From positions 1 to 42,124 of the IMG/VR virus record IMGVR_UViG_3300042302_000211: a stretch of 42,124 nt of DNA, one strand, 5' to 3'. This document shows positions 1 through 5,573 of the stretch, one piece after another (positions within the stretch are counted from its first letter, which is position 1; every line of letters starts with the position of its first letter). The notes under the pieces were generated by a model, which searched no databases, was not told the DNA's origin, and worked only from the letters and a program-made list of their open reading frames with translations. The translations under genes and the position numbers were made by a program. This stretch comes from a virus.

Positions 1-596
1 ATCTTGTCATACACCGAAGGGTCGGAGGCTGCTAATGCGGCTTCTTGCTCCGAGTGGGGGTCATCAATGATCAAAAGATCAGCTCCTTTACCCGTTACCG
101 TACCGCCTACCCCAATCGCAAAATAGTCTCCGTTGGCATTCGTTGCCCAGCGACCTGCTGCTTTCGAGTCTGTACGCAAAGAGACATTCGGAAAGATCTT
201 GGCGTAGGTTTCTCCGTCTACTAAGTTCCTGACCTTACGTCCAAAGCCCACAGCTAATTCTGCGGTATTTGAGCACTGAATCACTTTCTTATGCGGGTAC
301 TTGCCTAAAAACCATGCAGGGAGAAGGTATGACGCAAACTCAGATTTAGTATGACGAGGAGGCATATTAATAATAAGACGTCTAACTTTACCATCGGCAA
401 TCTCCTCAAATTTTTTAGCCATCAAAGCATGGTGTCTACCCAAGATAAACCCAGGCCACATCTGTTTTACAAACGACATAAACGACTTCTGTGCTGCCTT
501 ACGGACAACCGAGTTCTTGTAGTCCTCTGCCATGGTAAAGAGATTTTCTCGATCCCCTTCTGGCAGACCTTCTAAGAACTTTTCTAAATTACTCAA
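1..596 (-). CDS. terL: Terminase large subunit, N-terminal part (truncated by window edge)
   Basis: This is the packaging motor ATPase that drives DNA into the prohead together with the small terminase. The reading frame stays open for 198 codons to the left edge, so only the N-terminal ATPase half is present. A Walker A-like segment MPPRHTKSEF lies at residues 78-87, in the RHTKS form usual for phage TerL. The Walker B strand and catalytic acid are LLIIDDPHSE at residues 174-183. I chose TTG at 596-594 as start: it overlaps the stop of the upstream gene by eight bases and has AAGG nine bases upstream. The first in-frame ATG (residue 22) would start within a conserved-looking helix. The nuclease domain lies outside the window. 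Identification is firm; the exact start is less certain. Confidence 0.93.
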   Translation of the reverse strand, partial: MSNLEKFLEGLPEGDRENLFTMAEDYKNSVVRKAAQKSFMSFVKQMWPGFILGRHHALMAKKFEEIADGKVRRLIINMPPRHTKSEFASYLLPAWFLGKYPHKKVIQCSNTAELAVGFGRKVRNLVDGETYAKIFPNVSLRTDSKAAGRWATNANGDYFAIGVGGTVTGKGADLLIIDDPHSEQEAALAASDPSVYDK

Positions 597-837
597 TGTA
601 CCGAACCTTTATATAGGAGGGGCGAATACTTCTCATTTTTCCCTTAATTCCTTTACAGATCCCAAGGTCTACTAAACGCCACATCTTACGACTGACATTA
701 CCCCGACCTTTTTCCCCTGTGATGTACATGACATCATCGATACTCGGAGCGAATCCGAACTTCTTCCAAAATTCATCAATGACCAAGAAGATCTCTTTTT
801 GTGCTGGCGTCAAGGTTTTCTCCTTTCTTCTACCCAT
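589..837 (-). CDS. LexA-type winged-helix DNA-binding protein
   Basis: An 82-residue protein that resembles the N-terminal DNA-binding domain of LexA: LTPAQKEIFLVIDEF, then a GFAPSIDDV turn, then a recognition-helix-like GNVSRKMWRLVDLG. There is no serine-protease/dimerisation half, so it would be a stand-alone winged helix. It sits directly upstream of terL and overlaps it by eight bases, which suggests a role in packaging (a second DNA-recognition subunit) or in regulating this operon. Two starts are possible: ATG at 837, overlapping the previous stop in ATGGGTAG, or ATG at 858, which adds seven residues. Neither has a well-spaced ribosome binding site. The fold is a confident inference from pattern; the function is not known. 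Confidence 0.72.
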   Translation of the reverse strand: MGRRKEKTLTPAQKEIFLVIDEFWKKFGFAPSIDDVMYITGEKGRGNVSRKMWRLVDLGICKGIKGKMRSIRPSYIKVRYIE

Positions 838-1012
838 GTTTAATACGTTCAATGACATCCTTCGTTCGTGCCATTGCTTCCTCTTCTAATATCCTAGTCT
901 TTAAATAACTCATCATCCTTAAGAGCCGACCTTTATCCTTATGTAGTAACTCCTCTAAATAATCTAAGACGAGCTGCTCTTTCTCTATTGCTGTAATCTG
1001 CCGTGCGTTCAT
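830..1012 (-). CDS. Small hypothetical protein in the packaging operon
   Basis: A 60-residue, highly charged protein that looks all-helical (EKEQLVLDYLEELLHKDKGR, then LEEEAMARTKDVIERI). I do not recognise the family. Its ATG overlaps the stop of the upstream gene as ATGA, and its own stop overlaps the LexA-like gene, so it is translationally coupled within the terS-terL operon. That position and size would suit a packaging accessory protein, but nothing in the sequence shows this. Confidence 0.6.
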   Translation of the reverse strand: MNARQITAIEKEQLVLDYLEELLHKDKGRLLRMMSYLKTRILEEEAMARTKDVIERIKHG

Positions 1013-1203
1013 GTGTGTGAGCCCTTACTCTTAATCAATACCGCATGCTGTTTTAATAAATACTCTAGATACTTCTTATCTTTGGTACTCATTCTTGCTA
1101 ACCGATCTGCCAATACATCCATATCTACCTCGACCATGGGACCCAAATTATGAAGGGGGGGTGTTTCACGTGGAACTATTTTCTGATTGTCTGCTATTTT
1201 CAT
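1009..1203 (-). CDS. Small hypothetical protein, first gene after the terS palindrome
   Basis: A 64-residue protein with a basic, Lys-rich C-terminal half (STKDKKYLEYLLKQHAVLIKS) and a central acidic/hydrophobic segment VEVDMDVLADRLARM. The family is not recognised. It is the first gene downstream of the 1246-1267 palindrome, separated from it by an A/T-rich stretch and an unusual C-rich leader (C7-A-C5 on the coding strand) directly before the start. It is followed by three overlapping genes ending in terL, so its leader may control terL expression. There is no purine-rich ribosome binding site immediately upstream, so the start is uncertain. Confidence 0.55.
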   Translation of the reverse strand: MKIADNQKIVPRETPPLHNLGPMVEVDMDVLADRLARMSTKDKKYLEYLLKQHAVLIKSKGSHT

Positions 1204-1205
1204 AA

Positions 1206-1218
1206 GGGGGTGGGGGGG
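1206..1218. other. G/C homopolymer-rich leader tract
   Basis: The plus strand reads GGGGGTGGGGGGG directly upstream of the gene that starts at 1203. On the transcribed minus strand this is a C-rich leader where a Shine-Dalgarno would be expected. Such a tract can slip during replication or hinder initiation. No function is established. Confidence 0.5.
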
Positions 1219-1245
1219 TTATATATATTAGGGTTTACCCTGTCT

Positions 1246-1267
1246 CACTATAACAGCTGTTATGGTG
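1246..1267. promoter_or_regulatory. Palindromic operator-like site, copy 1
   Basis: CACTATAACA-GC-TGTTATGGTG is an inverted repeat with ten-base arms and one mismatch. It covers the last codons and stop of terS and lies upstream of the gene at 1009-1203. The same arms occur at 14731-14751 before rusA, and similarity continues on one side (GTGAC, then AGGG, then CCTAG). It is flanked by smaller inverted repeats GGGTTTACCC (1230-1239) and AGGGTTTTCCCT. The repetition at two gene boundaries suggests a binding site for one regulator, or a transcript hairpin. Which protein binds is unknown. Confidence 0.6.
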
Positions 1268-2057
1268 ACGCAGGGTTTTCCCTAGGTATGGAATCTGGAG
1301 GGGATTGAGTGAGTGGAATACTATGCAAGTTGACTTTGGTCGGCAATGCCAAAATTTGGGGGTCGTGGGGTGGTGGGCTCTCGATTTCTGCCGTTTGCGA
1401 CTGGTCTGCCCCCTCTTTTAAGGATGTCTCTACATCAACATCATCTAGTTCTGCATCATCTCCCGCCACATCATCATCCATCTTGTCATTCCCTATGAGT
1501 TCTGCCAGTAGATCGTCTGCGGATCGTGCCTCGACATCAATCGCCTGACTGTTCTCAATTGCCAGTCGGATACTGGCCATGAGTTTCTCCCGCATCTCGC
1601 TGGGATCGCTGACCTTGATAACTTCCCGCCTCTCGGTAAAGAGAGCCACTTCGGTAATCTTGCCTAATAACTCCAGTGCCTTGAGTTGCTGAGCAGGTGG
1701 ACACTCAGGATCGAGAGCCTTTTCTGTGATCTTATGGATTGCCAACGCCCTTAAGTGTGCGGGCGTTTGGTATTTCTGTGCCTCTAAAGCCACCTTAAAC
1801 GCCTCTACTTGCATGGCGATAGTTGGGTTCTTTGCCAGTTTCTGCCCCTCATTGCTCTGTGTCTTGGGTTTGCCCTTGCTTTTATGCGACTTCCTATACG
1901 CACTTGCCTTGCTCTCTCCCAGTGCCATTTGCTTGGCAAACTCTACTTGTTTGTGGGTTAGCCTCTTTTCTTTCGAGTTGCTGACTCCCAGTAATAGGGT
2001 CTCCAGTGGCATAGCCTGTAAGCCTTGCTCTATCTCTTTCCTAGTCAAGCGTTTCAT
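1260..2057 (-). CDS. terS: Terminase small subunit-like protein
   Basis: A 265-residue protein. Residues 33-58 (LTHKQVEFAKQMALGESKAS, then a Tyr-Arg-Lys-Ser stretch) match the N-terminal helix-turn-helix of phage small terminases, in which LTxKQxxFxxxYL is followed by an ATQAAxRAGY-like recognition helix. The following SNEGQKLAKNPTIAMQV corresponds to the usual GxRLLKNPxVxxRI segment. A central helical region (about 90-180) would form the oligomerisation core, and the C-terminus is acidic (DDDVAGDDAELDDVDVE) and Pro-rich. It would recognise the packaging site and load TerL, which lies four genes downstream on the same strand. Family assignment comes from pattern only; confidence is good because of the terL linkage. 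Confidence 0.8.
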   Translation of the reverse strand: MKRLTRKEIEQGLQAMPLETLLLGVSNSKEKRLTHKQVEFAKQMALGESKASAYRKSHKSKGKPKTQSNEGQKLAKNPTIAMQVEAFKVALEAQKYQTPAHLRALAIHKITEKALDPECPPAQQLKALELLGKITEVALFTERREVIKVSDPSEMREKLMASIRLAIENSQAIDVEARSADDLLAELIGNDKMDDDVAGDDAELDDVDVETSLKEGADQSQTAEIESPPPHDPQILALPTKVNLHSIPLTQSPPDSIPRENPASP

Positions 2058-2324
2058 AGGTATCTCGTAAGAATTTCCATAGTCCTGATTCTAGGGCATT
2101 CAGGATGATTCTGCTACTGGTATCTCTTATCTCCTTATATGTCTCTCCTCTACTGGAGTTGTCCTTGGACTGTTGTGCTTCGCACCTTTGCCCGCTTTTA
2201 GGTCTCTACAAGCCCTTGCTTTATGTTTTTACGCACCTTGCACCACAAGTAAACCTTTCTACACCGCCTAAACTGACCGCAAACCCTTATCCAGTAAGCC
2301 CCTAAATTTATTTTCAAAAAGGTA

Positions 2325-2353
2325 TTGCAAAGGTGTTTATTTTCCCTCAGAAT
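2325..2353 (+). promoter_or_regulatory. Candidate promoter for the plus-strand small-gene block
   Basis: TTGCAA (2325-2330) and CAGAAT (2348-2353) are separated by 17 bases and each match four of six sigma-70 consensus positions. It lies just upstream of the first module and gene of the block. This is a prediction from hexamer and spacing only. Confidence 0.4.
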
Positions 2354-2355
2354 TG

Positions 2356-2397
2356 TCGGTAGGTGATCAAACACCGATTCGACTAACTGCTAGGAGA
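2356..2397 (+). promoter_or_regulatory. Hairpin + TAACTGCTAGGAGA module, copy A
   Basis: A short inverted repeat (TCGGT/ACCGA at 2356-2377, with GGTG/CACC inside as an alternative) is followed by TAACTGCTAGGAGA at 2384-2397. The AGGAG is the ribosome binding site for the ATG at 2405. The eight bases before the AGGAG are not needed for ribosome binding, yet recur in the other copies. Confidence 0.65.
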
Positions 2398-2404
2398 TAT
2401 ACAA

Positions 2405-2632
2405 ATGGAAAGAATTGAAACAATGGCTGACACCATAGCCTTATGGAATGAGCAAATGAGAATAGATGCGATACGCAGATACTCGATACAACAAGGATGG
2501 TCTGTTATTGATTTGTTCAATGATGGCGATCTGTTGGAGTTGCTTTCAGAATTTAAGATGGATTATGTAAAGGTTCTCAAACGCATACAAGGCATGCAAG
2601 TTGTTGAGGATACTATCCAGTCGGACTGCTGA
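2405..2632 (+). CDS. Small hypothetical protein, first gene of the plus-strand block
   Basis: A 75-residue acidic, probably helical protein (WNEQMRIDAIRRYSIQQGWS, then VIDLFNDGDLLELLSEF). No known motif is visible and I do not recognise a family. It has a strong ribosome binding site, AGGAGATATACAA before ATG, within the first copy of the repeated module, and is the promoter-proximal gene of the block. A second ATG at residue 7 is possible but lacks its own ribosome binding site. Confidence 0.7.
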   Translation: MERIETMADTIALWNEQMRIDAIRRYSIQQGWSVIDLFNDGDLLELLSEFKMDYVKVLKRIQGMQVVEDTIQSDC

Positions 2633-2641
2633 GTGATACCT

Positions 2642-2704
2642 ACAAGCCCATGCACTGCGTGGGTTTGTGGATTATCAATTTCGATAGTCATAACTGCTAG
2701 GAGA
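2642..2704 (+). promoter_or_regulatory. Hairpin + TAACTGCTAGGAGA module, copy B
   Basis: After the stop of the previous gene, TGAGTGATAC leads into a nine-base-pair stem (ACAAGCCCA 2642-2650 with TGGGTTTGT 2660-2668, one G-U). A weaker second hairpin follows (TATC/GATA), then TAACTGCTAGGAGA at 2691-2704 and the ATG at 2710. There is no U-tract after the stem, so it is not a typical terminator. Flanks and arrangement match copy D closely. Confidence 0.7.
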
Positions 2705-2709
2705 ATTAA

Positions 2710-3066
2710 ATGGAATCGACTGCCACTTTAGACTTATCCCAGTTCACTGGGACTGAGAATTACTATCGCACTAATCACCTTTTTGCTAAGGACATGGTTC
2801 ACACTGATGGCGTTCAATACTTCGCTGACACTGCTGGTTGCTACTGGTTCTTGGACATTATCGCTACTGAAGTATTCCCACTGCTCAAGAAAGAGCCATT
2901 CATGGCAATCAATCTGCTTGTAGAGGATGGCAAAGCCAAGATCGCAGTTGAGGATGGTGATCTCAAAACACTGCTTGCAAAGCAGATTGACTACACTAAC
3001 TGCCCTGATGGTCTGTATGAGTTTTTCCTGACCAACAATGTGCTGATGCTGACTTCGGAGTATTGA
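2710..3066 (+). CDS. DUF6876-family protein
   Basis: A 118-residue protein. It opens with LSQFTGTENYYRT, continues with VHTDGVQYFADTAGCYWFLD and ends in FFLTNNVLMLTSEY. This matches the pattern I know for DUF6876, a small family of phages, plasmids and integrative elements (FTGSExxYRH, TxGVQxLAExxxAYWLxD, final LPSEY). Function is unknown; the family often lies in clusters of small accessory genes, as here. Translation is set by module copy B. The next gene starts two bases after the stop, so the two are likely coupled. Family confidence is good, function open. Confidence 0.8.
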   Translation: MESTATLDLSQFTGTENYYRTNHLFAKDMVHTDGVQYFADTAGCYWFLDIIATEVFPLLKKEPFMAINLLVEDGKAKIAVEDGDLKTLLAKQIDYTNCPDGLYEFFLTNNVLMLTSEY

Positions 3067-3068
3067 TT

Positions 3069-3371
3069 ATGACTCACTACTTTATCGGCAAAGAAACCTT
3101 TAACTGCCCTTTGATTATGGAAGGCAGTTGGGGCGAAAAGGATATCGGGACTCACGAATCCACCATGGAGTTGTATTTCAGAGATGATGCCACTGGGTTC
3201 ATTGAGTGGGATATCGAGGATGTGGGTTTTGAATACATTGGTCTGTGGTTCACCATTGACCAGTTTGGTATCCGCACCTTGGATGAATATGACGGAGTGA
3301 TGTGCCTGTCTGACAAGGCAATAGCCCTGTTGCGTAAGTTTGATGTCATTGTTCCCAAGGAGTTTGAATAA
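3069..3371 (+). CDS. Small acidic hypothetical protein
   Basis: A 100-residue protein that looks like a compact beta-rich fold: many aromatic and acidic residues (MELYFRDDATGFIEWDIEDV, then YIGLWFTIDQFGIRTLDEYD). The family is not recognised. I chose ATG at 3069 because GGAG lies eight bases upstream; an in-frame TTG at 3063 would add two residues. Its stop overlaps the next start as TAATG, so it sits in a coupled run. Strong acidity fits DNA-mimic or anti-host proteins, but that is speculation. Confidence 0.7.
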   Translation: MTHYFIGKETFNCPLIMEGSWGEKDIGTHESTMELYFRDDATGFIEWDIEDVGFEYIGLWFTIDQFGIRTLDEYDGVMCLSDKAIALLRKFDVIVPKEFE

Positions 3372-3556
3372 TGAGAATCGTTGAATGCCAAGATACTGGT
3401 CGGATTCTGTGGCGGGAATGGAAGTGCCAGTGCAGTAGAAAGGTCTGCTCGGATGGTTCAGGCGAGGATGTTGCTTGTGATTGTGGGCAGTTGTTCAATG
3501 CTTTTGGGCAAAGGTTAGTTGATCCTTGCCTGTGGGAAGAAAACGAGGATTATTAA
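3371..3556 (+). CDS. Small four-cysteine zinc-ribbon-like protein
   Basis: A 61-residue protein with two cysteine pairs, CQC (residues 19-21) and CDC (residues 36-38), plus extra cysteines. The pairs are followed by GQLFNAFGQRL, a tail I associate with small conserved phage and plasmid proteins of unknown function. The cysteine spacing suggests a small zinc-stabilised domain. The start overlaps the previous stop (TAATG), and the next gene begins directly after its stop. A nucleic-acid or protein-binding role is plausible but not shown. Confidence 0.7.
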   Translation: MRIVECQDTGRILWREWKCQCSRKVCSDGSGEDVACDCGQLFNAFGQRLVDPCLWEENEDY

Positions 3557-3757
3557 ATGATCTATTTTGCTCTTAACAATGATGGACTTTTGTATGACCT
3601 AGGGGATCATGGGGATTGGGAGTGTGCTGAAGATACTGCCAACAACATGAAATTAGATCCTCTTTGGGTATTTGATGAAACAGTTGCTAAATCATGGGTT
3701 GAATTTATCAATGATCGCATTAGCGAAAATCAAGACAAACTGACGAGACTTGAATAG
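3557..3757 (+). CDS. Small acidic hypothetical protein
   Basis: A 66-residue acidic protein with a distinctive centre, DLGDHGDWECAEDTANNMKL, then WVFDETVAKSWVEFINDRI. I have an impression of a conserved small phage/plasmid family with the DLGDHGD...AEDTA signature, but no function is known. The start codon abuts the previous stop, with GAGG upstream. It is the last gene before module copy C. Confidence 0.7.
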   Translation: MIYFALNNDGLLYDLGDHGDWECAEDTANNMKLDPLWVFDETVAKSWVEFINDRISENQDKLTRLE

Positions 3758-3762
3758 TCGAA

Positions 3763-3809
3763 ACCGAATCGCCTGTATGGGGTTCGGTCTTTGTCAAACT
3801 GCTAGGAGA
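3763..3809 (+). promoter_or_regulatory. Hairpin + TAACTGCTAGGAGA module, copy C
   Basis: A stem ACCGAA (3763-3768) / TTCGGT (3783-3788) is followed by AAACTGCTAGGAGA at 3796-3809 and the ATG of a 25-codon gene at 3817. The stem sequence differs from copies B and D, while the element next to the start codon is conserved. This suggests that the structure, not its sequence, matters upstream. Confidence 0.65.
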
Positions 3810-3816
3810 TAGAGTA

Positions 3817-3894
3817 ATGTGGGACTGGATACTGATTGTTTGCTTGATGTATGTGGCTTATGTGGTTGCCAGTGCAGTTGTTATCTTTAACTAA
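3817..3894 (+). CDS. 25-residue single-span membrane peptide
   Basis: MWDWILIVCLMYVAYVVASA, then VVIFN: almost the whole peptide is one hydrophobic helix, with an N-terminal Trp-Asp-Trp anchor. It has the module-type ribosome binding site (AGGAG then seven bases to ATG), which is the best argument that so short a frame is translated. The next gene's ribosome binding site (TAAGGAGAG) overlaps its stop. It could be a small inner-membrane peptide acting on a host membrane protein or on membrane potential; function unknown. Confidence 0.65.
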   Translation: MWDWILIVCLMYVAYVVASAVVIFN

Positions 3895-3904
3895 GGAGAG
3901 TGTG

Positions 3905-4162
3905 ATGCGAGTAAAAAATGATCCAACGGATTACGCAAAAGTGTGGGGCGAAAAAGCAAAAGCATTACTACTGCACAAAAGAATTGTCAATGTGCGTTAT
4001 TTAACTCAGGAAGAAGCAGATGACATGGGTTGGGATGAAAGGACTGTTGCATTTCAAACCCATGATGGTCTGTGGTTTTTCCCCAGTCGGGATGATGAGG
4101 GGAATGGGGGCGGTGCATTGTTTACCAGTGATGAAAAGCAATCCTGTTTGCCTGTTATCTGA
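3905..4162 (+). CDS. Small hypothetical protein
   Basis: An 85-residue protein. The open frame extends upstream to an ATG at 3851, but that part overlaps the membrane-peptide gene and lacks a ribosome binding site. ATG at 3905, with AAGGAG about six bases upstream, is the clear start. The N-terminal half is helical (NDPTDYAKVWGEKAKALLLH), followed by a beta-rich part (RTVAFQTHDGLWFFPSRDDE) and a Gly-rich turn. The pattern suggests a small alpha-beta protein; family not recognised. Confidence 0.7.
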   Translation: MRVKNDPTDYAKVWGEKAKALLLHKRIVNVRYLTQEEADDMGWDERTVAFQTHDGLWFFPSRDDEGNGGGALFTSDEKQSCLPVI

Positions 4163-4171
4163 GTGATACTT

Positions 4172-4230
4172 CTATGCCCTTGTGTGAGGGTATAGGGATT
4201 GTCATTTGGCAATCATTAACTGCTAGGAGA
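4172..4230 (+). promoter_or_regulatory. Hairpin + TAACTGCTAGGAGA module, copy D
   Basis: TGAGTGATAC, then a nine-base-pair stem CTATGCCCT (4172-4180) / AGGGTATAG (4187-4195, one G-U), then a second small hairpin GATTG/CAATC, then TAACTGCTAGGAGA at 4217-4230 and the ATG at 4236. Order, spacing and flanking bases parallel copy B, while the stem bases have changed in compensating pairs. Confidence 0.7.
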
Positions 4231-4235
4231 ATGTT

Positions 4236-4706
4236 ATGGGATTAGATATGTATTTAAGTGCTAAGAGATATCTTTGGTCTGACAAGGATAAGGAAGTGGC
4301 AAAGGATATCAATGATGCAGTGGGGGTGGAGTGTGATCCTGAGAAACGCTTTGCGGGATCGAGTCTGATGGTCAAAGAAGTATCCATTGATGCAATGTAT
4401 TGGAGAAAAGCAAACGCTATCCATGGATGGTTCGTGGAAAACTGTCAGGGTGGTGTGGATGAGTGTCAGCAATCCTATGTGCCAAGGGAAAAACTGGTGG
4501 AGTTGCGGGATTTGTGCAAGGATATTCTTGAGAACCCTGATGCCGAAAGGGATGAGGACTTAGAGCCTACAAAAGGATTCTTCTTTGGTTCATACGAAAA
4601 GGATGAATGGTATTACCAAGACCTGAAGAATACAGTCGAGGGCATAACCAGTGCGTTATCACTGCCCGAAGATCAGTATGAGTTTTACTATCAAGCCAGT
4701 TGGTAA
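4236..4706 (+). CDS. Conserved phage protein of the 'MGLDMY' type, function unknown
   Basis: A 156-residue acidic protein starting MGLDMYLSAKRYLW, with a central YWRKANAIHGWFVENCQGG and a C-terminal GFFFGSYEKDEWYYQDLKNT, ending in FYYQASW. I recognise this set of motifs as a widespread phage/prophage hypothetical family; I know of no demonstrated function. The conserved W-R-K-x-N-x-I-H-x-W core and aromatic C-terminus suggest a compact enzyme-like or ligand-binding fold, but no catalytic residues can be assigned. Translation is governed by module copy D. It is the largest product of the block. Confidence 0.75.
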   Translation: MGLDMYLSAKRYLWSDKDKEVAKDINDAVGVECDPEKRFAGSSLMVKEVSIDAMYWRKANAIHGWFVENCQGGVDECQQSYVPREKLVELRDLCKDILENPDAERDEDLEPTKGFFFGSYEKDEWYYQDLKNTVEGITSALSLPEDQYEFYYQASW

Positions 4707-4715
4707 GGGGGTTAT

Positions 4716-5036
4716 ATGGACTTTGAAGAATGGTATGAAAAATACAAACCCATTAAGAATCACCTTGCAAGGGGTGAGGATCGGGATTACTTTGAGACCT
4801 ATGACCTTGAACTGGGTTATGTCTTAGGTATCGCAGATACTCATCCCAAAAAGGTATGGACTTATGTTGATGGTGATGGTGGGACTTATGTGGTGGATGG
4901 TTATCACCTAGTCAATCGTATCTATTACTTCATTACTGAAGTGCCTTATGAGGGTGATGGGTTAGAGGTTCAGGTTGATGAATATGGTGGGTGTGCAATT
5001 TGTGGAGAGGAAGGAGAGTGCGAACATGAGTTATGA
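4716..5036 (+). CDS. Acidic hypothetical protein with C-terminal Cys cluster
   Basis: A 106-residue, strongly acidic and Tyr-rich protein (RGEDRDYFETYDLELGYVLG; then VWTYVDGDGGTYVVDGYHLV). The C-terminus carries CAICGEEGECEHEL, a possible four-ligand metal site (Cys, Cys, Cys, His). The N-terminal part resembles a small beta-sheet domain. No family recognised. It begins nine bases after the previous stop, with AAGGGGG upstream, and overlaps the next gene by eleven bases. Acidity and small size would suit a DNA-mimic or inhibitor role; unproven. Confidence 0.7.
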   Translation: MDFEEWYEKYKPIKNHLARGEDRDYFETYDLELGYVLGIADTHPKKVWTYVDGDGGTYVVDGYHLVNRIYYFITEVPYEGDGLEVQVDEYGGCAICGEEGECEHEL

Positions 5037-5211
5037 CTCAGATTACGAAAGTGTTTACATGGTTGAGTTTGAATCAGGCAGAACAATCCATGTTCAATTC
5101 TTTGATGCAGAAGAAGTAAAAGATTACTGTTCTCAACATCACCCTGACATGGTTATTAAATCAATCTACCGAGAGGTTTACTGTAATTTTGAGGAGTGTG
5201 AAGATGCGTAG
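5026..5211 (+). CDS. Small acidic hypothetical protein
   Basis: A 61-residue protein from ATG at 5026, which has AAGGAGAG at a good distance. An upstream in-frame ATG at 4975 lies inside the previous gene and is less likely. The sequence is acidic and beta-rich (VYMVEFESGRTIHVQFFDAE, then EVKDYCSQHHPDMVIKSIYR), with three cysteines. No family recognised. It overlaps both neighbours, so it is translationally coupled. Confidence 0.65.
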   Translation: MSYDSDYESVYMVEFESGRTIHVQFFDAEEVKDYCSQHHPDMVIKSIYREVYCNFEECEDA

Positions 5212-5377
5212 ATATGGAATGAGTGTCAAATTTGAGGGAACGACCTATGTTGAGGTGGATGTGCCAAATGGGGAAGATCCTGAAGAATATGGGATGGATA
5301 TTGCTAATCCCAAGGATGTGGATAACTGGGAGATTATTGAGGTTTACGGATTAGATGAGGTTGATCCGAATGACTAA
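5204..5377 (+). CDS. Very acidic small hypothetical protein
   Basis: A 57-residue protein starting at ATG 5204 (GAGGAG about nine bases upstream; it overlaps the previous stop by eight bases). An earlier in-frame ATG at 5189 lacks a better site. Acidic residues greatly outnumber the few Lys/Arg (VDVPNGEDPEEYGMDIANPK; then EIIEVYGLDEVDPND). Charge and size resemble phage anti-host or DNA-mimic proteins, but this is only a resemblance in composition. Confidence 0.65.
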   Translation: MRRYGMSVKFEGTTYVEVDVPNGEDPEEYGMDIANPKDVDNWEIIEVYGLDEVDPND

Positions 5378-5516
5378 AAGTATCTTAGAACTTATAAAAG
5401 AACACTTGATTACATGGCCTCAGTCGGTTGATTCTCAGTTATGGAATGACCGAGTTGATACCTTAATTAAGCGGGTTGAGGAGTTAGAGGAGAAGAAAGA
5501 CCAAAAGCCCGAATAG
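5370..5516 (+). CDS. 48-residue helical protein, last gene of the plus block
   Basis: MTKSILELIKEHLITWPQ, followed by a probable amphipathic coiled coil (VDTLIKRVEELEEKKDQKPE). The ATG overlaps the end of the previous gene by eight bases. It is too short for an ordinary ORF cut-off but continues the tight gene packing up to the terminator. The N-terminal segment with a Trp-Pro turn followed by a helix suggests a small oligomerising protein. Function unknown. Confidence 0.6.
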   Translation: MTKSILELIKEHLITWPQSVDSQLWNDRVDTLIKRVEELEEKKDQKPE

Positions 5517-5539
5517 ATTTACCTAGCAGTAAAAGGAAG

Positions 5540-5568
5540 CCCCCAGTGCCGTAAGACTGGGGGTTTTT
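5540..5568 (+). terminator. Rho-independent terminator of the plus-strand block
   Basis: Perfect eight-base stem CCCCCAGT (5540-5547) / ACTGGGGG (5556-5563), loop of eight, followed by TTTTT. It separates the plus block from the convergent minus-strand operon ending at 5574. On the minus strand the sequence after the stem is CTTCCTTTT, a weaker U-tract, so termination is mainly for the plus strand. Confidence 0.85.
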
Positions 5569-5573
5569 CTATA

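Larger units (their letters stand above)
2058..2404. other. Divergent intergenic region between terS and the plus-strand block
   Basis: About 350 bases without a convincing gene. The left part would carry the promoter for terS, but I see no clear hexamers for it. The right part holds a plausible plus-strand promoter (2325-2353) and the first hairpin + TAACTGCTAGGAGA module. The long open frame at 2105-2305 (plus) has a Leu/Ser/Pro-rich composition and no ribosome binding site, and I do not regard it as a gene. Confidence 0.6.

Noticed and set aside
351-575. Plus-strand open frame of 74 codons opposite terL
   Set aside because: Lies entirely antisense to the clearly coding terL frame, with no ribosome binding site and no coherent domain.
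2105-2305. Plus-strand open frame of 66 codons in the terS-block intergenic region
   Set aside because: Leu/Ser/Pro-rich low-information product, no ribosome binding site, upstream of the likely promoter for the block.
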